In this document: piece after piece, positions 25,396-34,912 of the stretch
How the letters are laid out: each line of letters opens with the position of its first letter
How positions within the stretch are numbered: position 1 is the stretch's first letter
DNA from: Chitinophaga ginsengisegetis
GTDB lineage: Bacteria; Bacteroidota; Bacteroidia; Chitinophagales; Chitinophagaceae
DNA: 64,000 nucleotides
NCBI RefSeq assembly: GCF_900168065.1
Contig: NZ_FUZZ01000004.1
Location: 744,001 to 808,000, forward strand
Direction of reading: 5' to 3'
Translations under genes and position numbers: made by a program
The notes under the pieces: generated by a model
The model's database searches: none
What the model saw: the letters and a program-made list of their open reading frames with translations, nothing else
Told to the model about the DNA's origin: nothing

Positions 25396-26628
25396 CTATT
25401 GGCCATCCCCTATCGCCTTCCGCTTCCGGTACAACAGGAACACACGGTACATCACCAATGCACTCACGAGGATCAGGAAAACATAGCTAAACGACAGGTG
25501 CCTGCCATCTTCGGCAGGCAACACATATATCAATCCATAACTCAGCATGGAAACAATTACATAACACAAGCCACCCGTGAGCCCACCCGCTATACCCGCA
25601 TTTTTGGGAAATATCTGCAAACAAAAAGTAAAGTAATTATTGTAGGTAAACCCTGCGCCCACATGCACCAGGAAAGCAAATACCAGTATGGTCCACAACC
25701 CGCCATAGAGGGAAAACATCACCAGCAAGAGCAACGCCGCTGCCAACTGCAACATCACGTTGATGCTCATCTTCTTCACAAAAGGTTTGTTGATCATTCC
25801 CTTCCCTAAAAATCCGCCCACCATCCAGGCAAAACCCAGGAACAGCGAACAGTAACCAGTGATCACGGGCGACAGGTTAAAATAGTGCTCAATAATAAAA
25901 GGACCGGACATGTTATATACCATCACCATCGAATAGGCGAGCCCCAGCATCACTATACCCAGTATAAAACTGCCGGTACGGATCATCCCGTAATAAATAG
26001 ACAGGATCTTTGCCGGGTGAAACGGCGTGGTATGCTGGATGGTTTCCCCGCTGAAGATCAACTCCATCAATAGTAACACAGCGGCAAAACCACCCAGGAA
26101 ATAAAAGTTGGATTCCCAGCCAAAGTTCACTTCAAGATATCCCCCGATAAAAGGCGCTACAATAGGGCCGGTAGACCAGATAATCGTAAAAAGACTCAGG
26201 TAATGCTTCAACTGCTCGCCCTTGTAGAGGTCTACAATAAAGGCGCGTTTGCTTACCACCATCGCTGCTATGGTAATACCATGCAGCACCCTCATGGCGT
26301 ATATCACATAAATATTGTGCGTGTTGGCAATGGTAACACAGGAGGCACAAAAGATCAGCATCGCCACCAATGCAATCCGGTACCGGCCAAAACTATCCAG
26401 CAGGCCACCTATAAAAAGCTGCGATAAACCGTAGCTGATCAGGAAAAGACTCAGCGTAAGCTGGGCCTGGCTGTTGGAAATACTGAGGGCATGCGTCATG
26501 CCCGGCAGCGACGGGATGTATATGTCCGTGGCAAACCCCGACATGGGAATCATGGCAAAAGCCAACAGCGTGGCTATTCCTATATTCTTATCTTTTATTC
26601 TTTGTTGCTTAACGTTGCCGGTGGTCAT
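25396..26628 (-). CDS. Bcr/CflA-like MFS efflux transporter
   Basis: A 410-residue membrane protein with twelve predicted helices. The N-terminus, MIPMSGFATDIYIPSLPGMT, is characteristic of the Bcr/CflA drug-resistance subfamily, as is the motif A region LFIGGLLDSFGRYRIAL (weaker than usual: SFGRYR rather than RYGRRP). Typical length. It sits in the run of minus-strand genes, 33 bp after the S41 peptidase gene and 20 bp before the GH39 gene. Export of a drug, peptide or sugar is possible; not determinable from sequence. Confidence 0.88.
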   Translation of the reverse strand: MTTGNVKQQRIKDKNIGIATLLAFAMIPMSGFATDIYIPSLPGMTHALSISNSQAQLTLSLFLISYGLSQLFIGGLLDSFGRYRIALVAMLIFCASCVTIANTHNIYVIYAMRVLHGITIAAMVVSKRAFIVDLYKGEQLKHYLSLFTIIWSTGPIVAPFIGGYLEVNFGWESNFYFLGGFAAVLLLMELIFSGETIQHTTPFHPAKILSIYYGMIRTGSFILGIVMLGLAYSMVMVYNMSGPFIIEHYFNLSPVITGYCSLFLGFAWMVGGFLGKGMINKPFVKKMSINVMLQLAAALLLLVMFSLYGGLWTILVFAFLVHVGAGFTYNNYFTFCLQIFPKNAGIAGGLTGGLCYVIVSMLSYGLIYVLPAEDGRHLSFSYVFLILVSALVMYRVFLLYRKRKAIGDGQ

Positions 26629-26661
26629 ATTACAGTTGCTGGTGATTCATTCACCGCAAAA

Positions 26662-28161
26662 TTACTGCATCTGGTCAACTTTACCACCCGATTTGATCAG
26701 CTCAAGCGTATACGTGATCTCTGGGTCCTTACCCGACTGGATATACGTAGTAAATTTTGTCAGCGGAATTTCCCTGTCAGGGACAATACCACGGCCATTG
26801 TCGGCGCTGGCATTAAAGAAATACAACTCCGATAACGGCACGGTTAACACGCAATTAGTTTTTGGCAACAGGTATTTCAGAAACCACGCGGCTGTAGTAG
26901 CGGCCACGCCACTGCCTGTTTCCTTCCCGATGATCTCGCCCCGTTTGTTTTTCTGCACAAGCGAAGCAAAGTAAGTAGCCGCAGAAACAGTGCCACCGCC
27001 CGTCAGCACATATACGTTCCCATGAAACGCATCTTTATCGGGCGGAAAATTTTCCAGTAACCCTTCTTTCAAACGGGCATTACCCACATAAAAACCGGAA
27101 GAGTCTTTATCAAACCGCTGGTAAAGAAAATTCTTATGCCCCTGGATATCTTCGTCAGATAACCGCCTGCCGTTATCTGCCACCGCATATTCCGGGTAGG
27201 CCAGGTCTATGGTACGGGTGCGGTAATTATAAACATTCCGGAAAGGCGCATCTACCAGGAAAGAATAAAGTAATGCAGAGATAGCCGGATTCCCACCGCC
27301 GTTACTACGGATATCTATAATCACCTGCTTGTATTTCCGTTTGTTTACTTCCCGGAAAAATTCACTGAACTCTTTATAAGCGTCCGCTTCATTTAACGCG
27401 AAGGTATTTACGGTGAGCAGCCCCGTTTGTGTATCATCAAAATAATTATTGTAGATATAATATGCCCGTTGCAAAAGGTTCACCGGGAATACCGACTGCC
27501 GCCCTGCATGGTACGCCTGTGTAGGATCTGCAGCAGGAAGCGTAATCCGTTTCACCTCCTTACTCCCCGGCGCCAGAAAAGCTACCTGGTAACTTTTAAG
27601 CCGCGGGTTACGCAAACTGAAAATTACCTGGAAATTAGGGTACAGCCTGTCCATCCCGGTAGTAATGTAACCATCGCTGTAAGCCGGCGCCGATAAGGCC
27701 CCGAGAATATCTTTCGCCGGCACGTTGTTAATGCTCACCAGCTCCGCCCCGAAAGGAATGCTGCCGCCTTTGAGGTTTACGAATATCTTCTCCCGTTCTA
27801 TCACCACCGGAAACGGGAAAAAATTAATCATGTTGTACAACTCCTTCCCGTTGTCATTTGAAAACGCCAGGTTGGTGTGTACATCCTTTACCAGGTAAAT
27901 AGGCGAATACTGCACGCCCGACAATACATCCGGCTGCTGCGCTACCTTGTTCAGTAACGAATCCACTTTACGCGCAAAGGTGACGGAGTCTATAAACTTA
28001 TACGGATTGGGATGTTGTTTTTTTAAGATCTCCACCGCCAGTTTAAAATCTGAAATAAGGTCTTCCTTTGTCAGGTTCGATAATTTTTTTTCCTGTGCGG
28101 CAGTGTTCAGGCAATAGAAAGCCTGTATGGCGGTTACGCCAAATATCAACAGTTGCTTCAT
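26662..28161 (-). CDS. S41-family (C-terminal-processing-like) peptidase
   Basis: A 499-residue exported protein with a signal peptide (cut near NTAAQ). The C-terminal half holds the S41 core: KQVIIDIRSNGGGNPAISAL, then YVLTGGGTVSAATYFASLV with the presumed nucleophile Ser, and GEIIGKETGSGVAAT. It belongs to the large Bacteroidota group of S41 proteins without an obvious PDZ domain. It follows the MutS-like pair by 22 bp in the same orientation. A role in maturing or turning over an envelope protein of this locus is inference. Confidence 0.87.
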   Translation of the reverse strand: MKQLLIFGVTAIQAFYCLNTAAQEKKLSNLTKEDLISDFKLAVEILKKQHPNPYKFIDSVTFARKVDSLLNKVAQQPDVLSGVQYSPIYLVKDVHTNLAFSNDNGKELYNMINFFPFPVVIEREKIFVNLKGGSIPFGAELVSINNVPAKDILGALSAPAYSDGYITTGMDRLYPNFQVIFSLRNPRLKSYQVAFLAPGSKEVKRITLPAADPTQAYHAGRQSVFPVNLLQRAYYIYNNYFDDTQTGLLTVNTFALNEADAYKEFSEFFREVNKRKYKQVIIDIRSNGGGNPAISALLYSFLVDAPFRNVYNYRTRTIDLAYPEYAVADNGRRLSDEDIQGHKNFLYQRFDKDSSGFYVGNARLKEGLLENFPPDKDAFHGNVYVLTGGGTVSAATYFASLVQKNKRGEIIGKETGSGVAATTAAWFLKYLLPKTNCVLTVPLSELYFFNASADNGRGIVPDREIPLTKFTTYIQSGKDPEITYTLELIKSGGKVDQMQ

Positions 28162-28183
28162 ATGATGTTATTATTTTTCTGTG

Positions 28184-29500
28184 TTAAGAACCGATCAGCT
28201 CCAGGATGCCTTCATTCCGGATGATCATCATTCCCTGACGGTCTTCCGTAATGCCTTCCTGCAACCGGTAAGTATAACGCGGACGGTTGCCATCCATAAT
28301 AGTTGGTAAATAAACGAATTGTACATTGCTGCTGCCTCTTAATGCTTCTCCCACTTCAATGATATGCGTTGATACAATAAAGAGGCAGTCGTGGTACTCC
28401 GCAAAAGCCGCCGTCACCGCCAGCGTGCCATCGTACGCATCTTTTACGTTGGTACCTTTAAACAGCTCATCAAACATCAGCAGTAAGCGCTGCCCGCTGG
28501 CGGCGGCTTCTGCAGCGTGTTTCACGCGTACCACTTCTGCGTAGAAATGGCTGTAACCAAGACTGATATTATCCGCCACATTGATAGAAGAATATATTCC
28601 TTCCCGCACAGAAAACTGCATATGCGCCGCCGCCACCGGGAATCCCATGTGCGCCAGGTACATCCCGATGCCTACAGATTTCATCAGGGTGGATTTACCG
28701 GCCATATTGGCGCCGGTTAAAAACAACACATTGCTGTGTTCATGCATCTGCACAATGTTTCCTACGGCGCCGTCGATACACGGGTGGGCCAGCTCTTCCG
28801 CGGACAACATATTTTCCGTGGGCGGCAACGCATCCGCATAGGTAAATCCCCTGGCGCGCGCCACATCACTCACCGCGATGTTTACATCCAGCTCATAAAT
28901 AAACGACAGCACTTCTTCCATCTCTTTCCGGAACCTGCTCTTCAGCAGGTGATCATAAAAGGCCAGGGTTTTCACCGGCAACGCCTGGTAGATATCCATA
29001 TTCAGCAGGCGCTCCAGCAGCTTATCGGAGAGGATGGTTTTTACCGCCTTTAAACGGGCGGCATAAGCCCCCATATCGGGCGGCACCATTTCGAGAAAAG
29101 AATAACATCGCTTCAACGTAACAATCGTTGCCTGCAATCCCTGCACTTTTTTCTTGTAGCGTTCGTCGCGGGTAAGACCGGAAAGCCATTTTTTTAAGAG
29201 GGTATCCGCCAGCGTCAGCAACCCGTTGGCCAGCATGCCTGCATCCAGGTATTCGCGCATTAAATTCAGCTGCGATATATCAAAAGGAAAATTCAGTTTT
29301 GCCCGCTGAAAACTCCGGAAAACACTGCTGCGGTCATTGATGGCGCCGGCCTCCTCCAGCGGGTGACGAAACATATCGTCGAGCAACTGTTCCCCTCCTC
29401 TCGTTTTTACGTGGTTGAACAAATGATATACGGAACCCTGCCGGTACTTGCCCAGCAGGTTCAGTTCATCCATCGTTTGCCTGTCTGTATTAAAACCCAT
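28184..29500 (-). CDS. Short MutS-like ATPase, second copy of tandem pair
   Basis: A 438-residue MutS-family protein with only the core/lever helices (~1-230) and the ATPase domain. Walker A is TGANMAGKS (262-270) and Walker B ends FDELFKGTNVKDA (Asp344, Glu345). The mismatch-reading domain I and connector II of MutS1 are absent, and there is no Smr domain as in MutS2, so it is not the housekeeping mismatch-repair enzyme. The N-terminal motif NHVKTRGGEQLLDDMFRHPL is shared with the gene upstream. Gap of 13 bp to that paralogue suggests co-expression and possibly a heterodimer. Function unknown. Confidence 0.88.
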   Translation of the reverse strand: MGFNTDRQTMDELNLLGKYRQGSVYHLFNHVKTRGGEQLLDDMFRHPLEEAGAINDRSSVFRSFQRAKLNFPFDISQLNLMREYLDAGMLANGLLTLADTLLKKWLSGLTRDERYKKKVQGLQATIVTLKRCYSFLEMVPPDMGAYAARLKAVKTILSDKLLERLLNMDIYQALPVKTLAFYDHLLKSRFRKEMEEVLSFIYELDVNIAVSDVARARGFTYADALPPTENMLSAEELAHPCIDGAVGNIVQMHEHSNVLFLTGANMAGKSTLMKSVGIGMYLAHMGFPVAAAHMQFSVREGIYSSINVADNISLGYSHFYAEVVRVKHAAEAAASGQRLLLMFDELFKGTNVKDAYDGTLAVTAAFAEYHDCLFIVSTHIIEVGEALRGSSNVQFVYLPTIMDGNRPRYTYRLQEGITEDRQGMMIIRNEGILELIGS

Positions 29501-29513
29501 GATGATTATTTTT

Positions 29514-30812
29514 TTATTTCACAAGATGTGCAACGCTACGCTTCTTCCCGTTCTTCAATGTTTCCAGGATCCCTTCGTTCCGGATAATGATCATACCATG
29601 CCGGTCGTCGGTGATCCCCCGCTCCAGTGTGTAGGTATACTCCGGCGTATGGCCGTTCATGCGCGTAGGTAAATACAGGAACCCGATACTGCCCCGTTGC
29701 TTTAACTCTTCCCCGGCCTCCACGATGTGCGAGGAAATGATGAACATACTTTTCTTTTTCCCTGCAAAGGCACTGGTAATAGCTACAGTGGCTTCATGCG
29801 CATCTTTTACGTTAGTGCCGCGGAACAGCTCATCAAATATTACCAGCAACGATTTTCCGGCGCTTAGTTCTGTTGCTATTTTTTTTACACGCAGCACTTC
29901 CGCATAAAAGTGACTGGCGCCAATACCCAGGTTATCCGGCAGGTTGATGGTAGTGTAAATACCATCCATTACAGAAAACTCCATGAACGCCGCGGCTACG
30001 GGAAAGCCCATGTGCGCCACATAAACCGCGGTGCTTAAAGAACGCAGAAAGGTAGACTTGCCCGCCATATTGGCCCCGGTTAAAAAGATCAGGTTCTGAC
30101 TGGCATTCATTGCCAGGTTGTTGCCCACAGGCTGTTTCAGCCCCGGATGATATACCCCTTCCAGCTTCAGCGCAGCAGTACCTTTGTCCAGCGCTTTTGG
30201 AAAAACGAATTGCCTGTCTACCGCTACTTTTGCCACGGAGAGATACACATCCAGGTAATAGATATAGCCCATCAGTTTCTCTATCTTATACCGCTCGCGG
30301 GTCCGGAACAGCAGATCATAGGCGGTTACGGCCGCATAGGATAACTTCCCTTTCCCGCTGTCTTTCAGTGCCGGTTCAAAAGCGGCATCCGTGAGTAATA
30401 CGGCAATGCGTTCCCGTTCCCGTGCATAGGCAATGATGCCGGTTACTGCTTCTTCTTCTATAAAATTTTTTATAAGATGAATAAGTGATATCACGGCGCT
30501 TACCCCGTTGGCAATATCTTTTTCACTCAGCACCGTTTGTTTTTCGCCGGTATTTGCCAGGTACTTCTCGGCCATATCAAACAAGGCCGCATCAAAGGGG
30601 AAGGCCAGCTTCAGGCGGGCAAAATGCGCAATTACATTGCTCCGCCTGTTGATCTCCTCCCGGTCCGACAGTGGATTACGGAACATCTCTTCCAGTACCT
30701 TTTCGCCGCCGCGGGTGTGGGTATGATTGTACAGGTCGTAGATGCCGCTCACATCACGTTTACCAAATATCCGGAGGTCTTCTATCGTTTGATCATCTGT
30801 TTGTAAGAACAT
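29514..30812 (-). CDS. Short MutS-like ATPase, first copy of tandem pair
   Basis: A 432-residue paralogue of the next gene. Shared features: NHTHTRGGEKVLEEMFRNPL near residue 30, INRRSNV, KLAFPFD, Walker A TGANMAGKS (~245-253) and Walker B IFDELFRGTNVKDAHEA. It also lacks the mismatch-binding and connector domains. Both ATPases keep intact motifs, so neither copy looks decayed. It follows the Gldg-type permease gene by 10 bp. Being placed in a SusCD/ABC transporter operon is unexpected for a DNA-acting protein. The role may be in DNA structure processing or something else; not determined. Confidence 0.88.
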   Translation of the reverse strand: MFLQTDDQTIEDLRIFGKRDVSGIYDLYNHTHTRGGEKVLEEMFRNPLSDREEINRRSNVIAHFARLKLAFPFDAALFDMAEKYLANTGEKQTVLSEKDIANGVSAVISLIHLIKNFIEEEAVTGIIAYARERERIAVLLTDAAFEPALKDSGKGKLSYAAVTAYDLLFRTRERYKIEKLMGYIYYLDVYLSVAKVAVDRQFVFPKALDKGTAALKLEGVYHPGLKQPVGNNLAMNASQNLIFLTGANMAGKSTFLRSLSTAVYVAHMGFPVAAAFMEFSVMDGIYTTINLPDNLGIGASHFYAEVLRVKKIATELSAGKSLLVIFDELFRGTNVKDAHEATVAITSAFAGKKKSMFIISSHIVEAGEELKQRGSIGFLYLPTRMNGHTPEYTYTLERGITDDRHGMIIIRNEGILETLKNGKKRSVAHLVK

Positions 30813-30822
30813 AGTTTCCGTT

Positions 30823-33153
30823 TTATTTTCTCTTACGCCTTATCAATAATATGATGGCGAATAGCAGTACTGCGCCCGGCAGTATCCATACGTATAAAAT
30901 CTTCAACATTGCTGCTGTGGCCGACGAAACGGTGAACAGGCTATCCAGTGGCCGGGGCCGGGGTGTATAGATAGGATAGTGATTGAAGTCGAGCCAGCTG
31001 TAAAAACCCTTGCTAACGAAGCCGCCGCCCTGGCGCAGGTTGCTGAACACATCTGCATCGCCGCCTAAAACAATCCGTTGTTCCTTGTTGTTCACCTTTC
31101 TTTCCAGGGAGATGAAGGTGGCATAAGCTTTCGCCTGGCTATCGCCTTCCGCGGGGTTAAATACCGGCGGTGTGGAATCGGTTACCAGTGCGCCGGCTTT
31201 CAGCCATGCCCTGTTTTCTATTGTTTGCAGTAAAGGCTTTATCACAAAGGCGCCGGTATCTGCATAAGCAAAAGCGGTAGTTCCCGGCGTAGTGATGAAC
31301 ATGCTGTCGCCATGTTCTTTATACGCTTCCCTCAGCAGGATGAGGGCCGGTTCATCGGCCAGGTAAGCCGTGGTATGTGTAAGAAATGGCGTCGCCATAT
31401 GCGGCATTTCATCCCTCGAAAGCTGTACCAGGGTGCCGTCCATTAACCGCACGCCCAGCTGTGCCAGTAAAGGGTTGAGCAGCTGTTGCTTGCCTGGTTC
31501 TCCTACTATGAACAGGTTGCCGCCTTTATCGATATACTGCTTCAGTTTACTCATTGTGGTGGCGCTCAGTGCTGTTTTTGGATCTGCCAGCACCAGCGTG
31601 GTGGTATTGGCAGGAATATCGGCGTTGTCCAGCGAAAGCGTGTCCGATTCAAAGCCTGCATTGATCAGCGCATTGCGGTTCGTTTTATCAATGGTATGAA
31701 GCCTGAATTCCCGCTCCCCTCTTTTGGTAATACTCCGTTCCAGGTTTCCTGTCAGGAAGATGTTTCTTGGCAGATCGGCTTTTAAAAGCCGTTTCAAGGC
31801 CGGCGCCACCTGCTCTTCCTGGGGCCAGAATACGTTGTCGTCGAAAGTCCGCACGAAAGCAGTTTCACCTTTGTACTTCAGCTGCATTACCAGCCTGTAA
31901 TTTTCCGGTCCCAGGTCTATCTTCTTACGGATCTCTTCCCGCGGCATAAACATGGAAGCATTCAAATCATATCCATCTGCTACCTGCGCTGCAATTTCTT
32001 TCAGATTTTTACCGGGCCAGCTTCTGTAAATGGAACTGTCGTTATCATCCGTATCATAGTAGTACACGTACTTAAAAGTGATATCCGGCTTAAAGCGCTG
32101 GTAACGCTCCCAGAGAGCGGCCAGGTAATCGTTGCGGGTTTCGGGAAAACCGCGGTTGGCGCCGTTACCCAGCAGGTTGGTATAAAGCGTGATCTCCAAT
32201 GGTTCTTTGCCAAGTTCTTTGATGATCTTTTGCGTATTCGGATGCAGGGTATTAATATCGCCCACGGTAGTATCCCAATAGCCGGTTAAAGCCGGGCGTG
32301 ACGATACATAACCAATCGTCAGCACCAGTAGCATTACCGCTGCATATCTTGCGGCCTTCACAAACCAGGGCTTTGATTCCCGGCCACCTTTCAGTTTGAT
32401 CATCGTAAAAGACACAAACATGTAAATGATCAGTACAAAGTAGATAACATCCTTTGTGGTAATGAGTCCCTGCAACATTTTCCCGGTGCGGCCGGAGAGA
32501 GAAAGGAAATAAGTCAGGTCTCTCACAAAATCATACTTCTGCCATAAACTGCCGATACGGCCCAGGATAAAAACAATCAGGAAGCTGCCAATAGCGGATA
32601 CAATCTGGTAGGTAGTAAGACTGGACATAAACAACCCGATGGCGGTATAGCTGCACATCAACAGGTAAAAGCCCAGCATAGCAGATAGCAACATGCCATA
32701 ATCTGCCGACCGGATATTAAAGATACCCGTTACAATAAAGATCCCTACAATACCTACCAGCAACAGGTTATACAGCATGATGGCGAAGTATTTGCCAAAA
32801 ACAATTTCGCGCAACTTCACCGGGGAAGAATAGAGTAACTTGATGGTGCCATTGTTAATTTCGCGGCTGATCAGTCCCATCGTAAGCAATGGAACAAACA
32901 GGTAAAGGTTTTGCAGCACATTGGCAAACATACCCGCCGGATCTAAAAAAATTCCGGACGTCAGCGAAACATTAAAGTCTTTAAACTTCGGATTATTTTT
33001 CTCAAAGATCTCCTGCCATTTGGTAAACGGATATAATGTGTAGGTATAAAAAAACGCACATTGCACCATAAACGCAATCGTCAGGAACCAGGCTACAGGA
33101 GAATAAAAGAGGTTTCGAAGCTCTGTTTTCGCAACTTTAAATATCATCTTCAT
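30823..33153 (-). CDS. Gldg-family ABC transporter permease fused to auxiliary domain
   Basis: A 776-residue protein. Residues ~1-275 form an ABC-2 type permease with about six helices (begins FKVAKTELRNLFYSPVAWFL, as in GldF). Residues ~290-740 are a GldG-like auxiliary domain (ITLYTNLLGNGANRGFPET, IFLTGNLERSITKRGE), and a C-terminal helix precedes RRKRK. GldF and GldG, separate in Flavobacterium, are thus joined here. It begins 9 bp after its ATPase gene. GldAFG-type transporters are linked to gliding in some species, but many homologues have no known role. Confidence 0.9.
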   Translation of the reverse strand: MKMIFKVAKTELRNLFYSPVAWFLTIAFMVQCAFFYTYTLYPFTKWQEIFEKNNPKFKDFNVSLTSGIFLDPAGMFANVLQNLYLFVPLLTMGLISREINNGTIKLLYSSPVKLREIVFGKYFAIMLYNLLLVGIVGIFIVTGIFNIRSADYGMLLSAMLGFYLLMCSYTAIGLFMSSLTTYQIVSAIGSFLIVFILGRIGSLWQKYDFVRDLTYFLSLSGRTGKMLQGLITTKDVIYFVLIIYMFVSFTMIKLKGGRESKPWFVKAARYAAVMLLVLTIGYVSSRPALTGYWDTTVGDINTLHPNTQKIIKELGKEPLEITLYTNLLGNGANRGFPETRNDYLAALWERYQRFKPDITFKYVYYYDTDDNDSSIYRSWPGKNLKEIAAQVADGYDLNASMFMPREEIRKKIDLGPENYRLVMQLKYKGETAFVRTFDDNVFWPQEEQVAPALKRLLKADLPRNIFLTGNLERSITKRGEREFRLHTIDKTNRNALINAGFESDTLSLDNADIPANTTTLVLADPKTALSATTMSKLKQYIDKGGNLFIVGEPGKQQLLNPLLAQLGVRLMDGTLVQLSRDEMPHMATPFLTHTTAYLADEPALILLREAYKEHGDSMFITTPGTTAFAYADTGAFVIKPLLQTIENRAWLKAGALVTDSTPPVFNPAEGDSQAKAYATFISLERKVNNKEQRIVLGGDADVFSNLRQGGGFVSKGFYSWLDFNHYPIYTPRPRPLDSLFTVSSATAAMLKILYVWILPGAVLLFAIILLIRRKRK

Positions 33154-33162
33154 GTCGTGAGT

Positions 33163-34089
33163 TTATTGGTGGGATTGAATAGTTAATTGCTTGAAAATAT
33201 CGTCGAGCAGTCCTTTGTCAAGACTGATCTCCTGGAGCCGCCATTCATGCTGTACACTGGCCGTAATAATCCTTTCCGTGATATCCTTCTCTCCGTCGAA
33301 ATAAATACGCGCCTGTTTTTCGGTGAGCACCTCTACTTTGGAAACTCCCCTGATCTTCATCAGCTCGGCTACAGGCGGCATATTTTCCATCCCCACCAGT
33401 ACTGTGTGCGGCTGCACATAGTTGTTGAAGGCGTCCATTGTATCGGAGAAAATGATCCGTCCTCCTTCAATCATGATCACCTCTTTACAGAGCAGGTGTA
33501 TTTCAGACAAAATATGCGACGACAGTAACACCGTATGATCCAGGGCAATTTCCCTGATCAGTTTACGGGCTTCAATCAGCTGGTTAGGATCGAGCCCGTT
33601 GGTGGGCTCGTCCATTACTACCAGTTTCGGTTTATGGATGATGGCCTGTGCAATGCCAACCCGCTGGCGGTATCCGCCGGAGAGGTTGCGGATCAGCCTT
33701 GTGCTGAAGTGTGCAATGCCGCAACGTTCCTTGGCTTCGTTCACCGCCGCTTTGATGCGGTGCTTTTCTATTAAGCGCAGCTCCGCGCAATAAGTGAGGT
33801 ATTCATCTACCGTAAGATCTGTATACAATGGAGGATTCTGCGGTAAAAAGCCGATCTCTTTTTTTGCCAGCTCCGGCTGCTGCCTGATATCGATCCCGTT
33901 GATATAAACACGGCCTTCCGTTTGGTTCAGCACACCGCACATAATATTCATGGTGGTAGACTTCCCTGCCCCGTTGGACCCCAGCAATCCTACTACGCCG
34001 GTTTGCTGTATTTCCAGGTTGATATCACGTATTGCCCAGGATGTGCTGTACCTGTGTGAGAGCCCCTCAATTTTCAGTATAGTGCTCAT
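33163..34089 (-). CDS. ABC transporter ATP-binding protein (GldA-like)
   Basis: A 308-residue ATPase with Walker A (LLGSNGAGKSTTMN), Q-loop region FLPQNPPLYTDLTVDEYL, signature LSGGYRQRVGIAQAI, Walker B with catalytic Glu (LVVMDEPTNGLDPNQ) and the H-loop (LLSSHILSEI). The C-terminal ~90 residues are the extension usual for ABC-2 partners. It pairs with the fused permease 9 bp downstream and lies 36 bp after the lipoprotein gene of the SusCD run. Substrate unknown. Confidence 0.93.
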   Translation of the reverse strand: MSTILKIEGLSHRYSTSWAIRDINLEIQQTGVVGLLGSNGAGKSTTMNIMCGVLNQTEGRVYINGIDIRQQPELAKKEIGFLPQNPPLYTDLTVDEYLTYCAELRLIEKHRIKAAVNEAKERCGIAHFSTRLIRNLSGGYRQRVGIAQAIIHKPKLVVMDEPTNGLDPNQLIEARKLIREIALDHTVLLSSHILSEIHLLCKEVIMIEGGRIIFSDTMDAFNNYVQPHTVLVGMENMPPVAELMKIRGVSKVEVLTEKQARIYFDGEKDITERIITASVQHEWRLQEISLDKGLLDDIFKQLTIQSHQ

Positions 34090-34125
34090 AGTGCGTTTTT
34101 AATAAATAAATATTGATGAATGAAT

Positions 34126-34911
34126 TCAGTACCTGACCAACATTACTGCGGGTGCGTTTACACCTGTACCACCGGGAATTCCCACCAGTGCCAGGGTAAA
34201 ATTCTTATACATCCAGGGATGCGCATAAATAGTATTCTGATGATAGATGCCCTCTGTGATATAGCTTCCCAGCAATGCGCCGCTGACCGCATCGCGGAAC
34301 TCAAATTCATAGTCGTGTACTTCAAATCCGGCGGCATACTTCTTAAAAACAGTGCTGCCTTTATAGGGCAGGCGTGCTACTTCCGGCGCGCCTGTTTGCC
34401 CTTTGATGCTGACGCTGATATCACTGCTGCCGGGGGAAAGGTTTACAAACCTCATTCCCATTGAGCTGTCGGCATGATACGGCAGGTCATCCTTCACCAG
34501 CATAGTATCCGGCGCCGACACCGTACCGGTTAAAAACAACGTTTGAACAGAACCAACGGGCAGGTCCAGCACCAGGTTAAAAAGAGGAACACTTTTCTCC
34601 GTCGTATCGGGATACTGGTACAGGGCTACCGGTTGGGTACCGCTAAACTGTGCATAGCGGTTACTATTATTATTAAATGTTTTATAGATCAGCTGGGTGG
34701 CGTGATAGTACTCAAACGGGTTACCTCCCTTGAAATTAGTGACCAGCGGGCTACTGCCCACTACTGCGTTAATCAGGGTGAGTGATGCGGCGCCGGGTGC
34801 CACCGTTTGTTTGGCGCAGGAGGCCAGTATCAGCATCAGCAGCGGGGCTGTTATCAACCTGCTGCGAAGCAGCTGCCATGCGGTTGCGTAGCGGGGAAAT
34901 ATCTGCTGCAT
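34126..34911 (-). CDS. DUF4397-like lipoprotein
   Basis: About 261 residues from Met at 34911 (MQQIFPRYATAW); the upstream Met at 34950 is an alternative. A lipobox LILASC/AKQ follows a hydrophobic stretch. The mature part is all-beta, with two repeat-like halves: SLTLINAVVGSSPLVTNF and MRFVNLSPGSSDISVSIKGQ, which resemble the DUF4397 pattern. Translation probably begins at the end of the SusD gene (stop at 34913-34915), so it is likely a surface lipoprotein partner of the SusCD complex, perhaps aiding ligand capture. Family assignment is by eye. Confidence 0.7.
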   Translation of the reverse strand: MQQIFPRYATAWQLLRSRLITAPLLMLILASCAKQTVAPGAASLTLINAVVGSSPLVTNFKGGNPFEYYHATQLIYKTFNNNSNRYAQFSGTQPVALYQYPDTTEKSVPLFNLVLDLPVGSVQTLFLTGTVSAPDTMLVKDDLPYHADSSMGMRFVNLSPGSSDISVSIKGQTGAPEVARLPYKGSTVFKKYAAGFEVHDYEFEFRDAVSGALLGSYITEGIYHQNTIYAHPWMYKNFTLALVGIPGGTGVNAPAVMLVRY

Positions 34912-34912
34912 A

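Noticed and set aside
28184..30812. Housekeeping mismatch-repair MutS
   Set aside because: Both proteins are about half the length of MutS1 and lack the mismatch-binding and connector domains.
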